Shown: piece after piece, positions 36,085-45,193 of the stretch
Layout of the letters: each line of letters opens with the position of its first letter
How positions within the stretch are numbered: position 1 is the stretch's first letter
NCBI GenBank assembly: GCA_902553005.1
Contig: CACDIK010000005.1
Span: 1-58,563, forward strand
Reading direction: 5' to 3'
Source of the DNA: an uncultured Alphaproteobacteria bacterium
Lineage (GTDB): Bacteria > Pseudomonadota > Alphaproteobacteria > HIMB59 > GCA-002718135
DNA length: 58,563 bases
The notes under the pieces: generated by a model
What the model was told of the DNA's origin: nothing
What the model saw: only the letters and a program-made list of their open reading frames with translations
Database searches by the model: none
Made by a program: the position numbers and the translations under genes

Positions 36085-37077
36085 TTAGAAGTTAAAATTA
36101 TCGATATTGTCAGGAACAAAATCAAGCATTGGTGCTGCATAAATTAAATTATTTGCATTTATTACAACATCACCTTGATCTGGAACACTGATTGTCATAC
36201 CTTCTGATAATTTCATACCATTTTCAACCATTTGTACAGATAGATAACCTGCGATTTCTCCTTCAACAGATGGATCCCATAATTGGAATGCTTTTACACA
36301 ACCACTTTTTAGGAATGGTCTCATTTGATTTGGAGTTCCAAGTCCAGTAACTTGAACCTGATCACACTTGCCAGCAGATTCTACAACTTGTGCAGCAGCC
36401 GCAACACCAACTGTAGTTGGTGAAATAATTCCTCTTAAGTCTGGATATTTAGCAAGAAGAGCTTCAGCTTCAGTAGTACTTTTTTGTGGATCATCATCAC
36501 CATATACAACACCTAAATATTCCATATCAGAGAACATACCTTTACCAATGATATTTTCCTCCATATCTTTAATCCATGTGTTTTGATCAGGTGCATCAGT
36601 TGTTGCACTTAAAATCGCAAATTGACCTTTGTGATCAATTAATTGACCCATTAATGTCATTTGTGCAGTACCTACTGTAGAGAAATCAACTGGCATAATA
36701 GCTAAATCTCTGTGAGCTTCACTACCAGGTATATCTCCATTTACTACCATAATAATAATACCTTTTTTTCTTGCTTGATCAAAAACAGTATTAAGAGCAT
36801 CATTTGAGTTTGGCGAAATTGCAATAACGTCAACGCCTCTTTGTATTTCAGCTTTTATAAATGGTAATTGAGAAGTAGCATCCGCTGTAGCTGGAGCTAC
36901 TGTTGAAAAATTATAACCATATTTTTCTGCCCCAACTTCAAATCCTTTAATAATTGAATCAAAATATGGGTTACCAGTATTTTTTGGAATGTATACAACT
37001 TCAGTTTTTGCAAAAACACCAGTTGTTAGTAACAAACCAAGAATACTAACAGAAATAATCTTGAATAGTTTATTCAT
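36085..37077 (-). CDS. rhaS: Rhamnose-type ABC transporter substrate-binding protein RhaS
   Basis: Periplasmic binding protein of 330 residues with a clean signal peptide (about residues 1-23, ending GVFAK). It has the Peripla_BP_4 features VVYIPKNTGNPYFDSIIKGFEVG (about 28-50), GVDVIAISPNSNDALN, and the VTGLGTPNQMRPFLKSGCVKAF block that I associate with RhaS of rhizobial rhamnose importers. GGAGG precedes the ATG. It is divergent from rhaT-rhaP-rhaQ across a 122-base control region and is co-transcribed with the lactonase and dehydratase genes. L-rhamnose (or L-fucose) is the likely ligand. Confidence 0.9.
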   Translation of the reverse strand: MNKLFKIISVSILGLLLTTGVFAKTEVVYIPKNTGNPYFDSIIKGFEVGAEKYGYNFSTVAPATADATSQLPFIKAEIQRGVDVIAISPNSNDALNTVFDQARKKGIIIMVVNGDIPGSEAHRDLAIMPVDFSTVGTAQMTLMGQLIDHKGQFAILSATTDAPDQNTWIKDMEENIIGKGMFSDMEYLGVVYGDDDPQKSTTEAEALLAKYPDLRGIISPTTVGVAAAAQVVESAGKCDQVQVTGLGTPNQMRPFLKSGCVKAFQLWDPSVEGEIAGYLSVQMVENGMKLSEGMTISVPDQGDVVINANNLIYAAPMLDFVPDNIDNFNF

Positions 37078-37091
37078 TATTCCTCCTATTG

Positions 37092-37108
37092 AAATGTTAA
37101 TAACATTT
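37092..37108. promoter_or_regulatory. 17-bp palindrome between rhaS and rhaT
   Basis: AAATGTTA and TAACATTT flank a single central A, a perfect odd-length palindrome 15 bases upstream of the rhaS ATG and 91 bases before rhaT. Such a site in a divergent sugar operon is a good operator candidate for a LacI-, GntR- or DeoR-type repressor, although no regulator gene is found next to it. Confidence 0.5.
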
Positions 37109-37199
37109 TGAATAAAATCTAATTTTTATCAAGAATAATTTGAAATTTTCACTTATTATTCTAAAAAAACTATCATAGAAGTATAAATTAAACAAAAAT

Positions 37200-38684
37200 A
37201 TGCAACTTAAGACTAATAATATCGGGAAAACCTTCAGTGGTGTTAATGTTTTGAGAAATGTAGACTTTGACTTAAAACCGGGCGAAGTTCACGCTCTTGT
37301 TGGGGAAAATGGTGCCGGTAAATCTACATTCGTTAAAATATTAAGTGGTGTTTATACACCAACCGAGGGAAAAATATTTCTTGATGAAAAACAAGTAAAT
37401 ATTACATCACCAATAGTAGCTCAAAAAAATGGTGTTTCATTAATTCATCAAGAGCCACAATCTTTTTCGCACCTTTCTGTTGCAGAAAATATATTCATGG
37501 GACACATGGAAGGTAACAATTTTTCTAGAGTAAAATGGCAAGACATTAATAATAAATCAAATGAAATTTTAGAATCTATTGGATTAAAAATTGATCCAAA
37601 AATAATTATGGAAGGTTTATCTATTGCTGATCAACAAATGATAGAAATTGCTGGAGCACTCTCTAAAAATTCAAAAGTATTAATTATGGATGAACCTACA
37701 TCACCATTAACACCAAATGAAGTTGGTAAATTATTTGATATTGTAAATAAGCTTAAATCTAATGGAATGGCGATTATATTTATTAGTCATCGTTTAGAAG
37801 AAATTAGACAAATATCTGATAGAGTAACGATATTTCGAGATGGTGATTTGATTACTACAAAAAATATAAATGAAGTTTCAAATGAAGAAATAATAAAATT
37901 TATGATTGGTAGAAATATTGAAGAAATAGAAGTTAAAGAAAATCAATTTATTAAAAATGATGAATATATTTTAAATGTTAAAAACTTATCTTTATCAAAA
38001 AAATTTAATGACATTTCTTTTAATTTAAAAAAAGGAGAAATACTTGGATTTGCTGGATTAGTTGGAGCTGGGAGAACAGAAGTAGCAAAAAGTATTTTTG
38101 GAGCAGAAAAATTTGATAAAGGCGAAATAATTTACAATGGAGAAACTATTGTAAATAACTCACCTAATGAAGCAATTAATAATGGTTTTGCTTATGTACC
38201 TGAAGATAGAAAACAAATGGGAATTTTTGGACCCGTTGCTGTAGAGGATAATGTAACGTCAGCGATACCAAAAGAGATATCCAATAGCATAGGTCTTATT
38301 AATTCTAAAACTGTTTCTACAATGACAAATGATTATATAAATAAATTTAATATTATTTTAACTTCAGGAAGACAATTAATTGAAGAATTATCAGGTGGAA
38401 ACCAGCAAAAATGTATAATTTCTAAGTGGTTACTTTCAAAGCCTAAAGTATTAATTCTAGATGAGCCTACGAGAGGTGTTGATGTAGGAGTTAAATCAGA
38501 AATGTATGAAATTATTAATAAATTAGCTGAAGAAGGTACTGCAATTATTTTAATATCATCAGAATTACCTGAAATACTTTCTTTGTCACATCGCATAATT
38601 GTTATGCGAGAGGGAAAAATTACAAAAATACTAAACAATAAGGAAGCTACTCAAGAAAAAATTATGAGCTATGCAATAAATTAA
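37200..38684 (+). CDS. rhaT: Rhamnose ABC transporter ATP-binding protein RhaT (tandem NBD)
   Basis: The 494-residue protein contains two fused ATPase domains, as usual for CUT2 importers. Domain one has Walker A GENGAGKSTFVKI (about residues 38-50), the degenerate signature LSIADQQMIEIA, and Walker B VLIMDEPTSPLT. Domain two lacks a canonical Walker A (GLVGAGRTEVAKS, about 286) but has a full signature LSGGNQQKCIISKWL and Walker B LILDEPTRGVDVG. This asymmetry is normal for the RbsA family. It leads the plus-strand import and catabolic operon. Confidence 0.94.
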   Translation: MQLKTNNIGKTFSGVNVLRNVDFDLKPGEVHALVGENGAGKSTFVKILSGVYTPTEGKIFLDEKQVNITSPIVAQKNGVSLIHQEPQSFSHLSVAENIFMGHMEGNNFSRVKWQDINNKSNEILESIGLKIDPKIIMEGLSIADQQMIEIAGALSKNSKVLIMDEPTSPLTPNEVGKLFDIVNKLKSNGMAIIFISHRLEEIRQISDRVTIFRDGDLITTKNINEVSNEEIIKFMIGRNIEEIEVKENQFIKNDEYILNVKNLSLSKKFNDISFNLKKGEILGFAGLVGAGRTEVAKSIFGAEKFDKGEIIYNGETIVNNSPNEAINNGFAYVPEDRKQMGIFGPVAVEDNVTSAIPKEISNSIGLINSKTVSTMTNDYINKFNIILTSGRQLIEELSGGNQQKCIISKWLLSKPKVLILDEPTRGVDVGVKSEMYEIINKLAEEGTAIILISSELPEILSLSHRIIVMREGKITKILNNKEATQEKIMSYAIN

Positions 38685-38686
38685 GA

Positions 38687-39673
38687 ATGACATTATTTGA
38701 TAAATTTTTAAGAATTAGAGAGCTTGGAATTTTTTCTATAATTGTTGTTTTTGTCATTGTCGCTGCAATAATAGATCCAAGATTCATGACATTAGATAGT
38801 TGGAGAGCTGTGTTTTTAGCAATTCCTCTAATTTTAGTCATGGCTATGGGTCAAATGATGGTTATCATTTGTCGACATGTAGATATATCTATTGGATCTA
38901 TATTGGCATTTTCAGCTATTGTAATTGGTTTATTATATATTCAATTTCCTGGTTTATCGCTTTGGTTATCTCTAATCATCACTGCTTTTGTTGGTTTAGT
39001 GATGGGATTAATTAATGGTATTATAGTTACTAGGTTTAATGTGCATTCAATAATAGTAACATTAGGAACATTAAGTTTGTACAGAGGTTTAGTTTTTATT
39101 GTTAGTGGAGGAAGACAGATTGATAGAAATGATATTCCCGAGCATGTAGTTTCATTTTCTCAAACTTCTTTCCTTTTTTCAATTCCAGGAATTTTAATTT
39201 TTAGTGCAATAATTGTAGTAATTACTCATTTGGTAATGCGTCATTCAGTTTTAGGCCGTGAGATTTATGCTACTGGTAGTAATCCTGTTGCAGCTCATCT
39301 TAAGGGAATTAATGTAACTAAAGTTACTCTGTTTTGTTTTGGTATTTGTGGAATGTTAGCAGGAGTTGCAGGGCTATTTTATGCATCAAGATTTGGGTAT
39401 GTAAATCCTGGAGTAACAGGTGTTGGAATTGAATTTATCGTAATTGCGGGTGTAATTATTGGAGGAACAAGTATCACTGGAGGTTCTGGAAGTGTATTAG
39501 GAACATTTTTAGGAATACTTTTATTAGGTATTATAAATGTTGCACTACCTGTCTTAAATATACCTGGAGAATTTCAAAAAGCGATTTATGGTTTAATTAT
39601 TGTTGTAGCTTTAGCACTAGATCAATTAATAATTTACAGAATGAAAAAATTAAGTGGTGGTATTAATGCTTAA
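38687..39673 (+). CDS. rhaP: Rhamnose ABC transporter permease RhaP-like
   Basis: One of two permeases of the importer, 328 residues with about nine or ten helices. Family blocks ICRHVDISIGSILAFSAIV, FNVHSIIVTLGTLSLYRG and IIGGTSITGGSGSVLGTFLGILLLG are visible. It starts three bases after the rhaT stop and overlaps rhaQ. The naming follows the RhaS-T-P-Q importer arrangement, and P versus Q is assigned by order only. Confidence 0.9.
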   Translation: MTLFDKFLRIRELGIFSIIVVFVIVAAIIDPRFMTLDSWRAVFLAIPLILVMAMGQMMVIICRHVDISIGSILAFSAIVIGLLYIQFPGLSLWLSLIITAFVGLVMGLINGIIVTRFNVHSIIVTLGTLSLYRGLVFIVSGGRQIDRNDIPEHVVSFSQTSFLFSIPGILIFSAIIVVITHLVMRHSVLGREIYATGSNPVAAHLKGINVTKVTLFCFGICGMLAGVAGLFYASRFGYVNPGVTGVGIEFIVIAGVIIGGTSITGGSGSVLGTFLGILLLGIINVALPVLNIPGEFQKAIYGLIIVVALALDQLIIYRMKKLSGGINA

Positions 39674-40646
39674 AACAATTTCAATTTATTTAAATGAAAA
39701 TCCAACATTAAGATATTGGATTATAAGACCTGAATGGGTTGCTGTGATATTGTTGATTATTTCAATTATTTCATCAATACAACTATCCCCCTTCTTTGCT
39801 GATTTAGCATTTATAATGGACTCTGCTACACCTTATGTAGAGTATGGATTAATAGCAATAATACTAACTTTAATAATAATTTCTGGTGAAATAGATTTAT
39901 CTATTGCCTCAATGATTGCTCTAACTGCAGTTATCTTTGGTACTGCATATAATGCGGGTCTTGGTATGCCAATCTCTATGCTTATAGCTCTCTTTTCTGG
40001 AACACTATGTGGTTTATTTAATGGAATACTCGTTACACAATTGCAAATACCTTCAATAATACTTACAATAGGCACATTAACTTTATATCGTGGAATAGCT
40101 CAATCTCTAGCTAGTGATTTTTCTTTAGGTGGTTATCCTTCTTGGTTTATTGGAATAGATTATCGTTACATTGGTATAGTTCCGATCCCAGTTATAATAT
40201 TTACAGTTTTTGCAATTGTCGTTGGTTTTTTCTTGAGCTCAACTATTTACGGTAAGCAACTTTATTTGATAGGTACAAATCCACAAACAGCAAAATATTC
40301 TGGAATTAAAGTTGATCGTATCAAGCTATTACTTTTTACTTTATCTGGTTTAGTTTGTGGTATTGCTGGAGTTTTAACTACTTCTAGACTGGCAGTTGCA
40401 AGATTCAATATGGCAACTGGTGCAGAATTAGAAATAGTTCTTATGGTTATGTTAGGCGGAACATATATTTTTGGTGGTAGAGGAAATATTTTTGGCACCT
40501 TTATTGCTTTCTGGATCGTTGTAATTTTAAGAGCAGGTTTAAATGTTGCAAGAATAAAAATTGAATCACAATTAACCATACTAGGCGCTATGTTAATAAT
40601 TGCAATTATTTTAACCAATTACATTTATTCCAAATCACAAAAGTAA
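39666..40646 (+). CDS. rhaQ: Rhamnose ABC transporter permease RhaQ-like
   Basis: The second permease of the importer, 326 residues from the ATG at 39666; the GTG at 39654 is a longer alternative. It overlaps the first permease by eight bases. It contains IISGEIDLSIASMIALTAVIFG, LQIPSIILTIGTLTLYRGIAQS and MLGGTYIFGGRGNIFGTFIAFWIVV. Having two different permeases suggests a heterodimeric membrane domain. An AAGGAG-led SDR gene follows after ten bases. Confidence 0.9.
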   Translation: MLKTISIYLNENPTLRYWIIRPEWVAVILLIISIISSIQLSPFFADLAFIMDSATPYVEYGLIAIILTLIIISGEIDLSIASMIALTAVIFGTAYNAGLGMPISMLIALFSGTLCGLFNGILVTQLQIPSIILTIGTLTLYRGIAQSLASDFSLGGYPSWFIGIDYRYIGIVPIPVIIFTVFAIVVGFFLSSTIYGKQLYLIGTNPQTAKYSGIKVDRIKLLLFTLSGLVCGIAGVLTTSRLAVARFNMATGAELEIVLMVMLGGTYIFGGRGNIFGTFIAFWIVVILRAGLNVARIKIESQLTILGAMLIIAIILTNYIYSKSQK

Positions 40647-40656
40647 GGAGATAACA

Positions 40657-41397
40657 ATGAATCAAATAGATTTAAAAGATAAAGTTGCCATTATAACCGG
40701 AGGGGCGCAAGGTTTTGGTTATTCAATGGTTGAGAGATTTTCTAAATCTGGAGCTAAAGTTGTTATCTGGGATAAAGATGAAGAACTTTTAAAAAGTTTA
40801 ACTTTGCCTGAAAATGTAAACTATGAAATTGTTGATATTACATCTTATGATAGTGTTCAAAAATCAACAATCGCCACTTTAGATAAAAATAATAAAATTG
40901 ATATTCTTATTAATAATGCAGGAATTGCTGGACCAAGTTTTAAAACTTGGGAGTATCCAATTGATCAATGGCAGAATGTTATTGATATTGATTTAACGGG
41001 TTTGTTTTATTGTTGCAAATCTATAGTACCTCACATGATTAAGGCCAATTATGGAAGAATAGTAAATATTGCTTCTATTGCTGGCAAAGAAGGTAATCCA
41101 AATGCCATGCCATACAGTGCTGCTAAAGCAGGAGTGATTGCTCTTACAAAATCATTGGGTAAAGAATTAGCAGATAAAAATATAGCCGTAAATTGTGTTA
41201 CACCAGCAGCAGCAAAAACAAGAATATTTGATCAAATCAGTCAGGAACATATTGATTATATGTTATCAAAAATACCTCGTGGAAGATTTATCAAAGTTGA
41301 TGAACTAGCCTCTATGGTTTCATGGTTGGTTTCTGAGGAGAATTCTTATACAACTGGAGCAGTGTTTGATCTTAGTGGAGGAAGAGCTACTTACTAG
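40657..41397 (+). CDS. SDR dehydrogenase of 6-deoxyhexose catabolism
   Basis: The 246-residue short-chain dehydrogenase has the cofactor motif TGGAQGFGYSM (about residues 15-25), NNAGIAGP (about 87), and the catalytic Ser, YSAAKAG Tyr-Lys (about 151-157). An acidic residue after the second strand (VIWDKDE) suggests NAD rather than NADP. The ending FDLSGGRATY is one I associate with rhamnose/fucose clusters. It could be the L-rhamnose/L-fucose 1-dehydrogenase or the 2-keto-3-deoxy-L-rhamnonate 4-dehydrogenase. A Shine-Dalgarno AAGGAG precedes the ATG. Confidence 0.9.
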   Translation: MNQIDLKDKVAIITGGAQGFGYSMVERFSKSGAKVVIWDKDEELLKSLTLPENVNYEIVDITSYDSVQKSTIATLDKNNKIDILINNAGIAGPSFKTWEYPIDQWQNVIDIDLTGLFYCCKSIVPHMIKANYGRIVNIASIAGKEGNPNAMPYSAAKAGVIALTKSLGKELADKNIAVNCVTPAAAKTRIFDQISQEHIDYMLSKIPRGRFIKVDELASMVSWLVSEENSYTTGAVFDLSGGRATY

Positions 41398-41411
41398 AAA
41401 GGAAAAATAAT

Positions 41412-41726
41412 ATGAGTAATTATGCATGGGTTTTAGAGGTAAGACCTGGTTATGAAGATGAGTATAAAAAAAGACATGATGAAATTTGGCCAGAGATGGT
41501 TCAAATGCTTAGTGATGCTGGACTGCGAAATTATAATATTTTTCGTCATGGATTAACTTTGTTTGGTTATTTTGAGACTGATGATTTAAAAAAATCAATT
41601 GATCATATTGTAAAAAGTGAAGTTAATAAAAAGTGGGGCGAGTATATGTCTGATATTTTAAAAGCAGAAGTTGATCCAAAAACTAATTTTCCATATTTAT
41701 TACCTATTCAAATGCATTTAGATTAA
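41412..41726 (+). CDS. rhaM: L-rhamnose mutarotase
   Basis: RhaM/RhaU interconverts the alpha and beta anomers of L-rhamnose. The 104-residue length and the motif RHDEIWPEMVQML (about residues 21-33, with the catalytic His) are diagnostic. RHGLTLFGYFE (about 48-58) adds the second conserved block. Together with the importer and lactonase it is the best evidence that the operon handles a 6-deoxyhexose, since the family is specific for rhamnose or fucose. Confidence 0.94.
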   Translation: MSNYAWVLEVRPGYEDEYKKRHDEIWPEMVQMLSDAGLRNYNIFRHGLTLFGYFETDDLKKSIDHIVKSEVNKKWGEYMSDILKAEVDPKTNFPYLLPIQMHLD

Positions 41727-41727
41727 A

Positions 41728-42783
41728 ATGAATAAAGCTAGAATAGGAGTTATTGGTGCAGGCTGGTGGGCAACTGAATATCATATTCCAAATTTAAAAA
41801 AAAGGGAAGATGTTGAGCTTGTAAGTGTTTGTAAATTAGAAGAAGATCAATTGAATTTTGTAAAAGACAAATTTAATTTTCAACATGCTTCAACAGATTT
41901 TCATGAAATGTTAAGTCTTAGTCCTTTAGATGGTGTTGTAATTGCATCACCTCATTTTGCACATTACGAAAATGCAAAAGCTTCTCTAGAAAAGGGTTGT
42001 CACGTTTTAATTGAAAAACCAATGACAACAAATTCCTCAGATGCAGAAAAACTTTATAATTTAGCAAAAGAAGTAAAAAAAGAAATTTTAGTTCCAAATG
42101 GATTTAATTTTACACACTTTATGCCAAAGGCTGAAAAATATATACAGGATGGAGTCATTGGTGAAATAAAACATATAGATGCTGCTTTTTCATCCTCTTT
42201 AGTAGATTTATTTCAGGGAATACCTTTAAGTGAGTCTAATGATCATACTTTCCAACCTTTAGCATCAACTTGGTCTGATCCTAGTAAAGGGGGAGGTTAT
42301 GGATGGGGTCAATTATCACATATGTTTGGAGGAGTTTTTAAAATAACTCAATTAACAGCTGAAAAAGCTTTTTGTTTTTCAGTTCCTTCCCCAACAAATG
42401 TTGATTATACAGATGCAATTTCTGTAAAATTTTCGAATGGTGCAACTGGATCATTTTCTGGATGTGCATATGTTCCGAAAGATTTTGGAGGTACTTTTTA
42501 TATAAATGTTCACGGAACTAAAGGAACACTTTATTTAGATATGGAAATAAAGAGAGAAAGATTATTAATTAGACTCAATGATGGTAATGATATTGAGGAT
42601 CAGATTAAAGAAGGTCAAGGAACTATGGCTTATAGTACTGAGTCTCCTTTAAATACGTTTGTTGATATTTGCTTAAATAAAAATTATATTAATCATGCAA
42701 ACTCCGATATTGGTCTTAAAACAGTCAAAGTATTAGATGCGGTCTATAGATCAATTAAAAGTGAGAAAGTCGAGCAAGTATAA
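41728..42783 (+). CDS. Gfo/Idh/MocA family oxidoreductase
   Basis: The 351-residue protein has the Rossmann motif GVIGAGWWATEYH (about residues 7-19), IEKPMTTN (about 95), and the C-terminal helix QLSHMFGGVFKIT in the substrate domain. The start is two bases after the mutarotase stop. It may be the dehydrogenase that oxidises the sugar at C1 or another ring position. A role in a 3-keto intermediate cannot be excluded. It closes the plus-strand rhamnose operon and converges with the FAD-oxidase gene. Confidence 0.9.
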   Translation: MNKARIGVIGAGWWATEYHIPNLKKREDVELVSVCKLEEDQLNFVKDKFNFQHASTDFHEMLSLSPLDGVVIASPHFAHYENAKASLEKGCHVLIEKPMTTNSSDAEKLYNLAKEVKKEILVPNGFNFTHFMPKAEKYIQDGVIGEIKHIDAAFSSSLVDLFQGIPLSESNDHTFQPLASTWSDPSKGGGYGWGQLSHMFGGVFKITQLTAEKAFCFSVPSPTNVDYTDAISVKFSNGATGSFSGCAYVPKDFGGTFYINVHGTKGTLYLDMEIKRERLLIRLNDGNDIEDQIKEGQGTMAYSTESPLNTFVDICLNKNYINHANSDIGLKTVKVLDAVYRSIKSEKVEQV

Positions 42784-42786
42784 TTT

Positions 42787-44154
42787 CTAATCAAAAATTT
42801 TGCCAGGATTCATAATATTATTTGGATCAAAACTTTTTTTAATCAATTTCATCAGAGGAACATTATCTGGATGCTGTTTAAGTAGATACTCCTTTTTTTG
42901 AAGGCCGATACCATGTTCGCCAGTAATAGTTCCATCCATTTCTAGTGCTTTATCAATTAATTTATTACTAAATTCTCTTATGTATTTATATTCATTCTCT
43001 TTATTTGGATCATAGACAATAGTTACATGAAAATTTCCATCTCCTACATGACCAACCATTGGAGCTTTCAATCCGGTACCCTGAAGTTCATTTTCTGCAA
43101 ACATAATACATTCAACAATGTTGGAAATAGGAACACAAACATCTGTAGCATACACTCTCACATCATCTCCTTGTGCTTTAACTGAATAATAAACATTATG
43201 TCTTGCTTTCCATATCTTGTTTCTTTCTTCTGTGTTAGATGCCCATTTAAATTCACTACCATTGTTATTTTTAGATATCTCTTCAACAACGTCTATTGAT
43301 TCTTTATTTGAAATTTCACTACCATGAAATTCATAAAAAAGAGTTGGTAAACTTTCTAAATTTTCTAATTTTGAATATTTAATACTTATATCCATTTGAT
43401 CTTTATTTAATAGTTCAACTCTTGCAATTGGAACCCCATATTGAATTATTTCTTGAGCTGTTACAACTGCAGAGTCAAGATCTGGAAATTGACAGACAGC
43501 ACTCATTATACTCTCAGGAATTGGAGATAGTCTTAAGTGCACTTCAGTTATAATACCGAGTGTGCCCTCTGAACCAACAAATAGGTTAGTAAGATTGTAA
43601 CCCGCAGAAGTTTTTTTTGCTCGCGTACCTGTTTTAATTATATCACCATTTGCAAGAACAACTGTAAGGCCTAGTACAGCTGTTTTCATTGTCCCATATC
43701 TTACTGCCATAGTCCCCGAAGCTGAGCAAGCTGCCATACCACCTAATGCAGCATTTGCACCTGGATCAATTGGAAAAAAAACACCTTTGTCTTTTAAAGT
43801 TTCATTAAGTTGTTCACGAGAAACATTTGCTTGTACACGACAATCAAAATCCGCCTCATTAATAGAAATAATGTTGTTAAAATTTTCCATTGAAATTGTA
43901 AAACCTTCATTATTTCCAACGACATGCCCTTCCAAAGATGTGCCAGTACCATAAGCAGTTACAGGTACTTTAAATTCATCACAAATTTTTAATATTTTAG
44001 AAAGCTCATCATTATTTTTTGGGAACAAAACAGCTCTTGGTAGTACAGGATCATAAGCATCTTCTCCTTTAGCATGATTATTTCTTACACTTTCTGAAAA
44101 TGATATTCTTTCTTGCAATATCTCTTTCAAATTGTCTAATAATCCTCTATCCAT
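42787..44154 (-). CDS. FAD-linked 2-hydroxy-acid oxidase (GlcD / D-lactate dehydrogenase type)
   Basis: The 455-residue protein has the FAD_binding_4 domain (LPRAVLFPKNNDELSKIL, AYGTGTSLEGHVVGNNEG, IDPGANAALGGMAACSASG) and the C-terminal oxidase domain ending TGEHGIGLQKKEYL...FDPNNIMNPGKIFD. Such enzymes oxidise D-lactate, glycolate or related hydroxy acids and deliver electrons to the respiratory chain. It is convergent with the rhamnose operon and divergent from an Ldh2-type gene. Lactate is a product of some 6-deoxyhexose pathways, so a functional link is plausible. Confidence 0.92.
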   Translation of the reverse strand: MDRGLLDNLKEILQERISFSESVRNNHAKGEDAYDPVLPRAVLFPKNNDELSKILKICDEFKVPVTAYGTGTSLEGHVVGNNEGFTISMENFNNIISINEADFDCRVQANVSREQLNETLKDKGVFFPIDPGANAALGGMAACSASGTMAVRYGTMKTAVLGLTVVLANGDIIKTGTRAKKTSAGYNLTNLFVGSEGTLGIITEVHLRLSPIPESIMSAVCQFPDLDSAVVTAQEIIQYGVPIARVELLNKDQMDISIKYSKLENLESLPTLFYEFHGSEISNKESIDVVEEISKNNNGSEFKWASNTEERNKIWKARHNVYYSVKAQGDDVRVYATDVCVPISNIVECIMFAENELQGTGLKAPMVGHVGDGNFHVTIVYDPNKENEYKYIREFSNKLIDKALEMDGTITGEHGIGLQKKEYLLKQHPDNVPLMKLIKKSFDPNNIMNPGKIFD

Positions 44155-44187
44155 TGTTCAATAATATTAATTTTTTGATAAAAGTAA

Positions 44188-45186
44188 ATGAATACAACGT
44201 CTCTCGAATTAGAAAACATATATGATTTAGCTTATAAAGCCTTATCAAAACATGGATGTGATCATTACAATGCTGATTCTGTAGCCACTACGGTCACACA
44301 TGCTGAAAGAGATGGAAGTGTATCTCACGGATTATTTCGCATTCCTGGTTATGTAGCATCTCTGAAAAGTAAGAAAGTAAATGGAACTTCTCGACCATCG
44401 AACAACTATCTTACCCAAAATGCAATTCGTGTAGAGGGTGATTATGGTTTTGCTCCAGTCTCAATTAAAGTTGGTTTACCAGAATTAATAAAAACAACAA
44501 GTAAGCACGGAGTAGGGGTTTTAACAATAACTAATACCCATCACTTTGCTGCGTTATGGCATGAGACAGAAGAATTAGCAGAAAATAATTTAATTGGTAT
44601 CGCTTGCACTGCATATAAACCAAGTGTAGCTCCAGCTGGTGCAAAAAAACCACTATTTGGAACTAATCCAATATCATTTGCTTGGCCTAGAAAAAATAAT
44701 ACCCCCGTTGTTTATGATATGGCAACTTCAACGATGGCAATGGGTGAAGTACAAGTTGCAGCGCGTGATGGTCATAAAGTACCCTTTGGAACTGGCTTAA
44801 ATAAAGATGGTGAAAAAACTGATGATCCAAATCAAATAGCAAATGGAGGAGTGCTTTTGACTTTTGGTGATTATAAGGGTTCTGCTATAGCTATGATGAT
44901 TGAATTACTAGCTGCAGGTCTTGTTGGAGATTTATTTAGTTTTGAGGCAAAAGAAGAGGATAATAATGATGGAGGACCAGCACGAGGAGGCGAGTTTATT
45001 ATGGCTTTATCTCCTGAGCTTATTGCAGGAAAAAATTGGAATGAACATGCTGAAAAATTTTTTGAAGAAATGACATCCTTAGACGGCGTGCGTTTACCTG
45101 GTCAAAGAAGACATACTAATAGAGAAGATAAAGGTCCAAGAAATATCAATACCGAGCTCATAGAAAAAATTAAGAGTCTAATCTAA
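44188..45186 (+). CDS. Malate/L-lactate dehydrogenase family (Ldh2/YiaK)
   Basis: The 332-residue NAD(P)-dependent oxidoreductase is of the Ldh_2 family, with SHGLFRIPGYVASL (about residue 51), TITNTHHFAALWHETEELAENNLIGIACTA-type substrate and cofactor segment, and LFGTNPISFAWPRK (about 155). Members act on malate, L-lactate, ureidoglycolate, 2,3-diketo-L-gulonate or delta-1-piperideine-2-carboxylate, so the substrate is open. It is divergent from the FAD oxidase with 33 bases between the starts and leads a four-gene run with a hydrolase, a transporter and a kinase. Confidence 0.9.
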   Translation: MNTTSLELENIYDLAYKALSKHGCDHYNADSVATTVTHAERDGSVSHGLFRIPGYVASLKSKKVNGTSRPSNNYLTQNAIRVEGDYGFAPVSIKVGLPELIKTTSKHGVGVLTITNTHHFAALWHETEELAENNLIGIACTAYKPSVAPAGAKKPLFGTNPISFAWPRKNNTPVVYDMATSTMAMGEVQVAARDGHKVPFGTGLNKDGEKTDDPNQIANGGVLLTFGDYKGSAIAMMIELLAAGLVGDLFSFEAKEEDNNDGGPARGGEFIMALSPELIAGKNWNEHAEKFFEEMTSLDGVRLPGQRRHTNREDKGPRNINTELIEKIKSLI

Positions 45187-45193
45187 TCCATTT

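Noticed and set aside
36368-36586. Small frame antisense to rhaS
   Set aside because: It lies fully within the binding-protein gene on the other strand and has no ribosome binding site or family resemblance.
38333-38638. Frame of about 100 residues antisense to rhaT
   Set aside because: Shadow of the second ATPase domain; no independent start signal.
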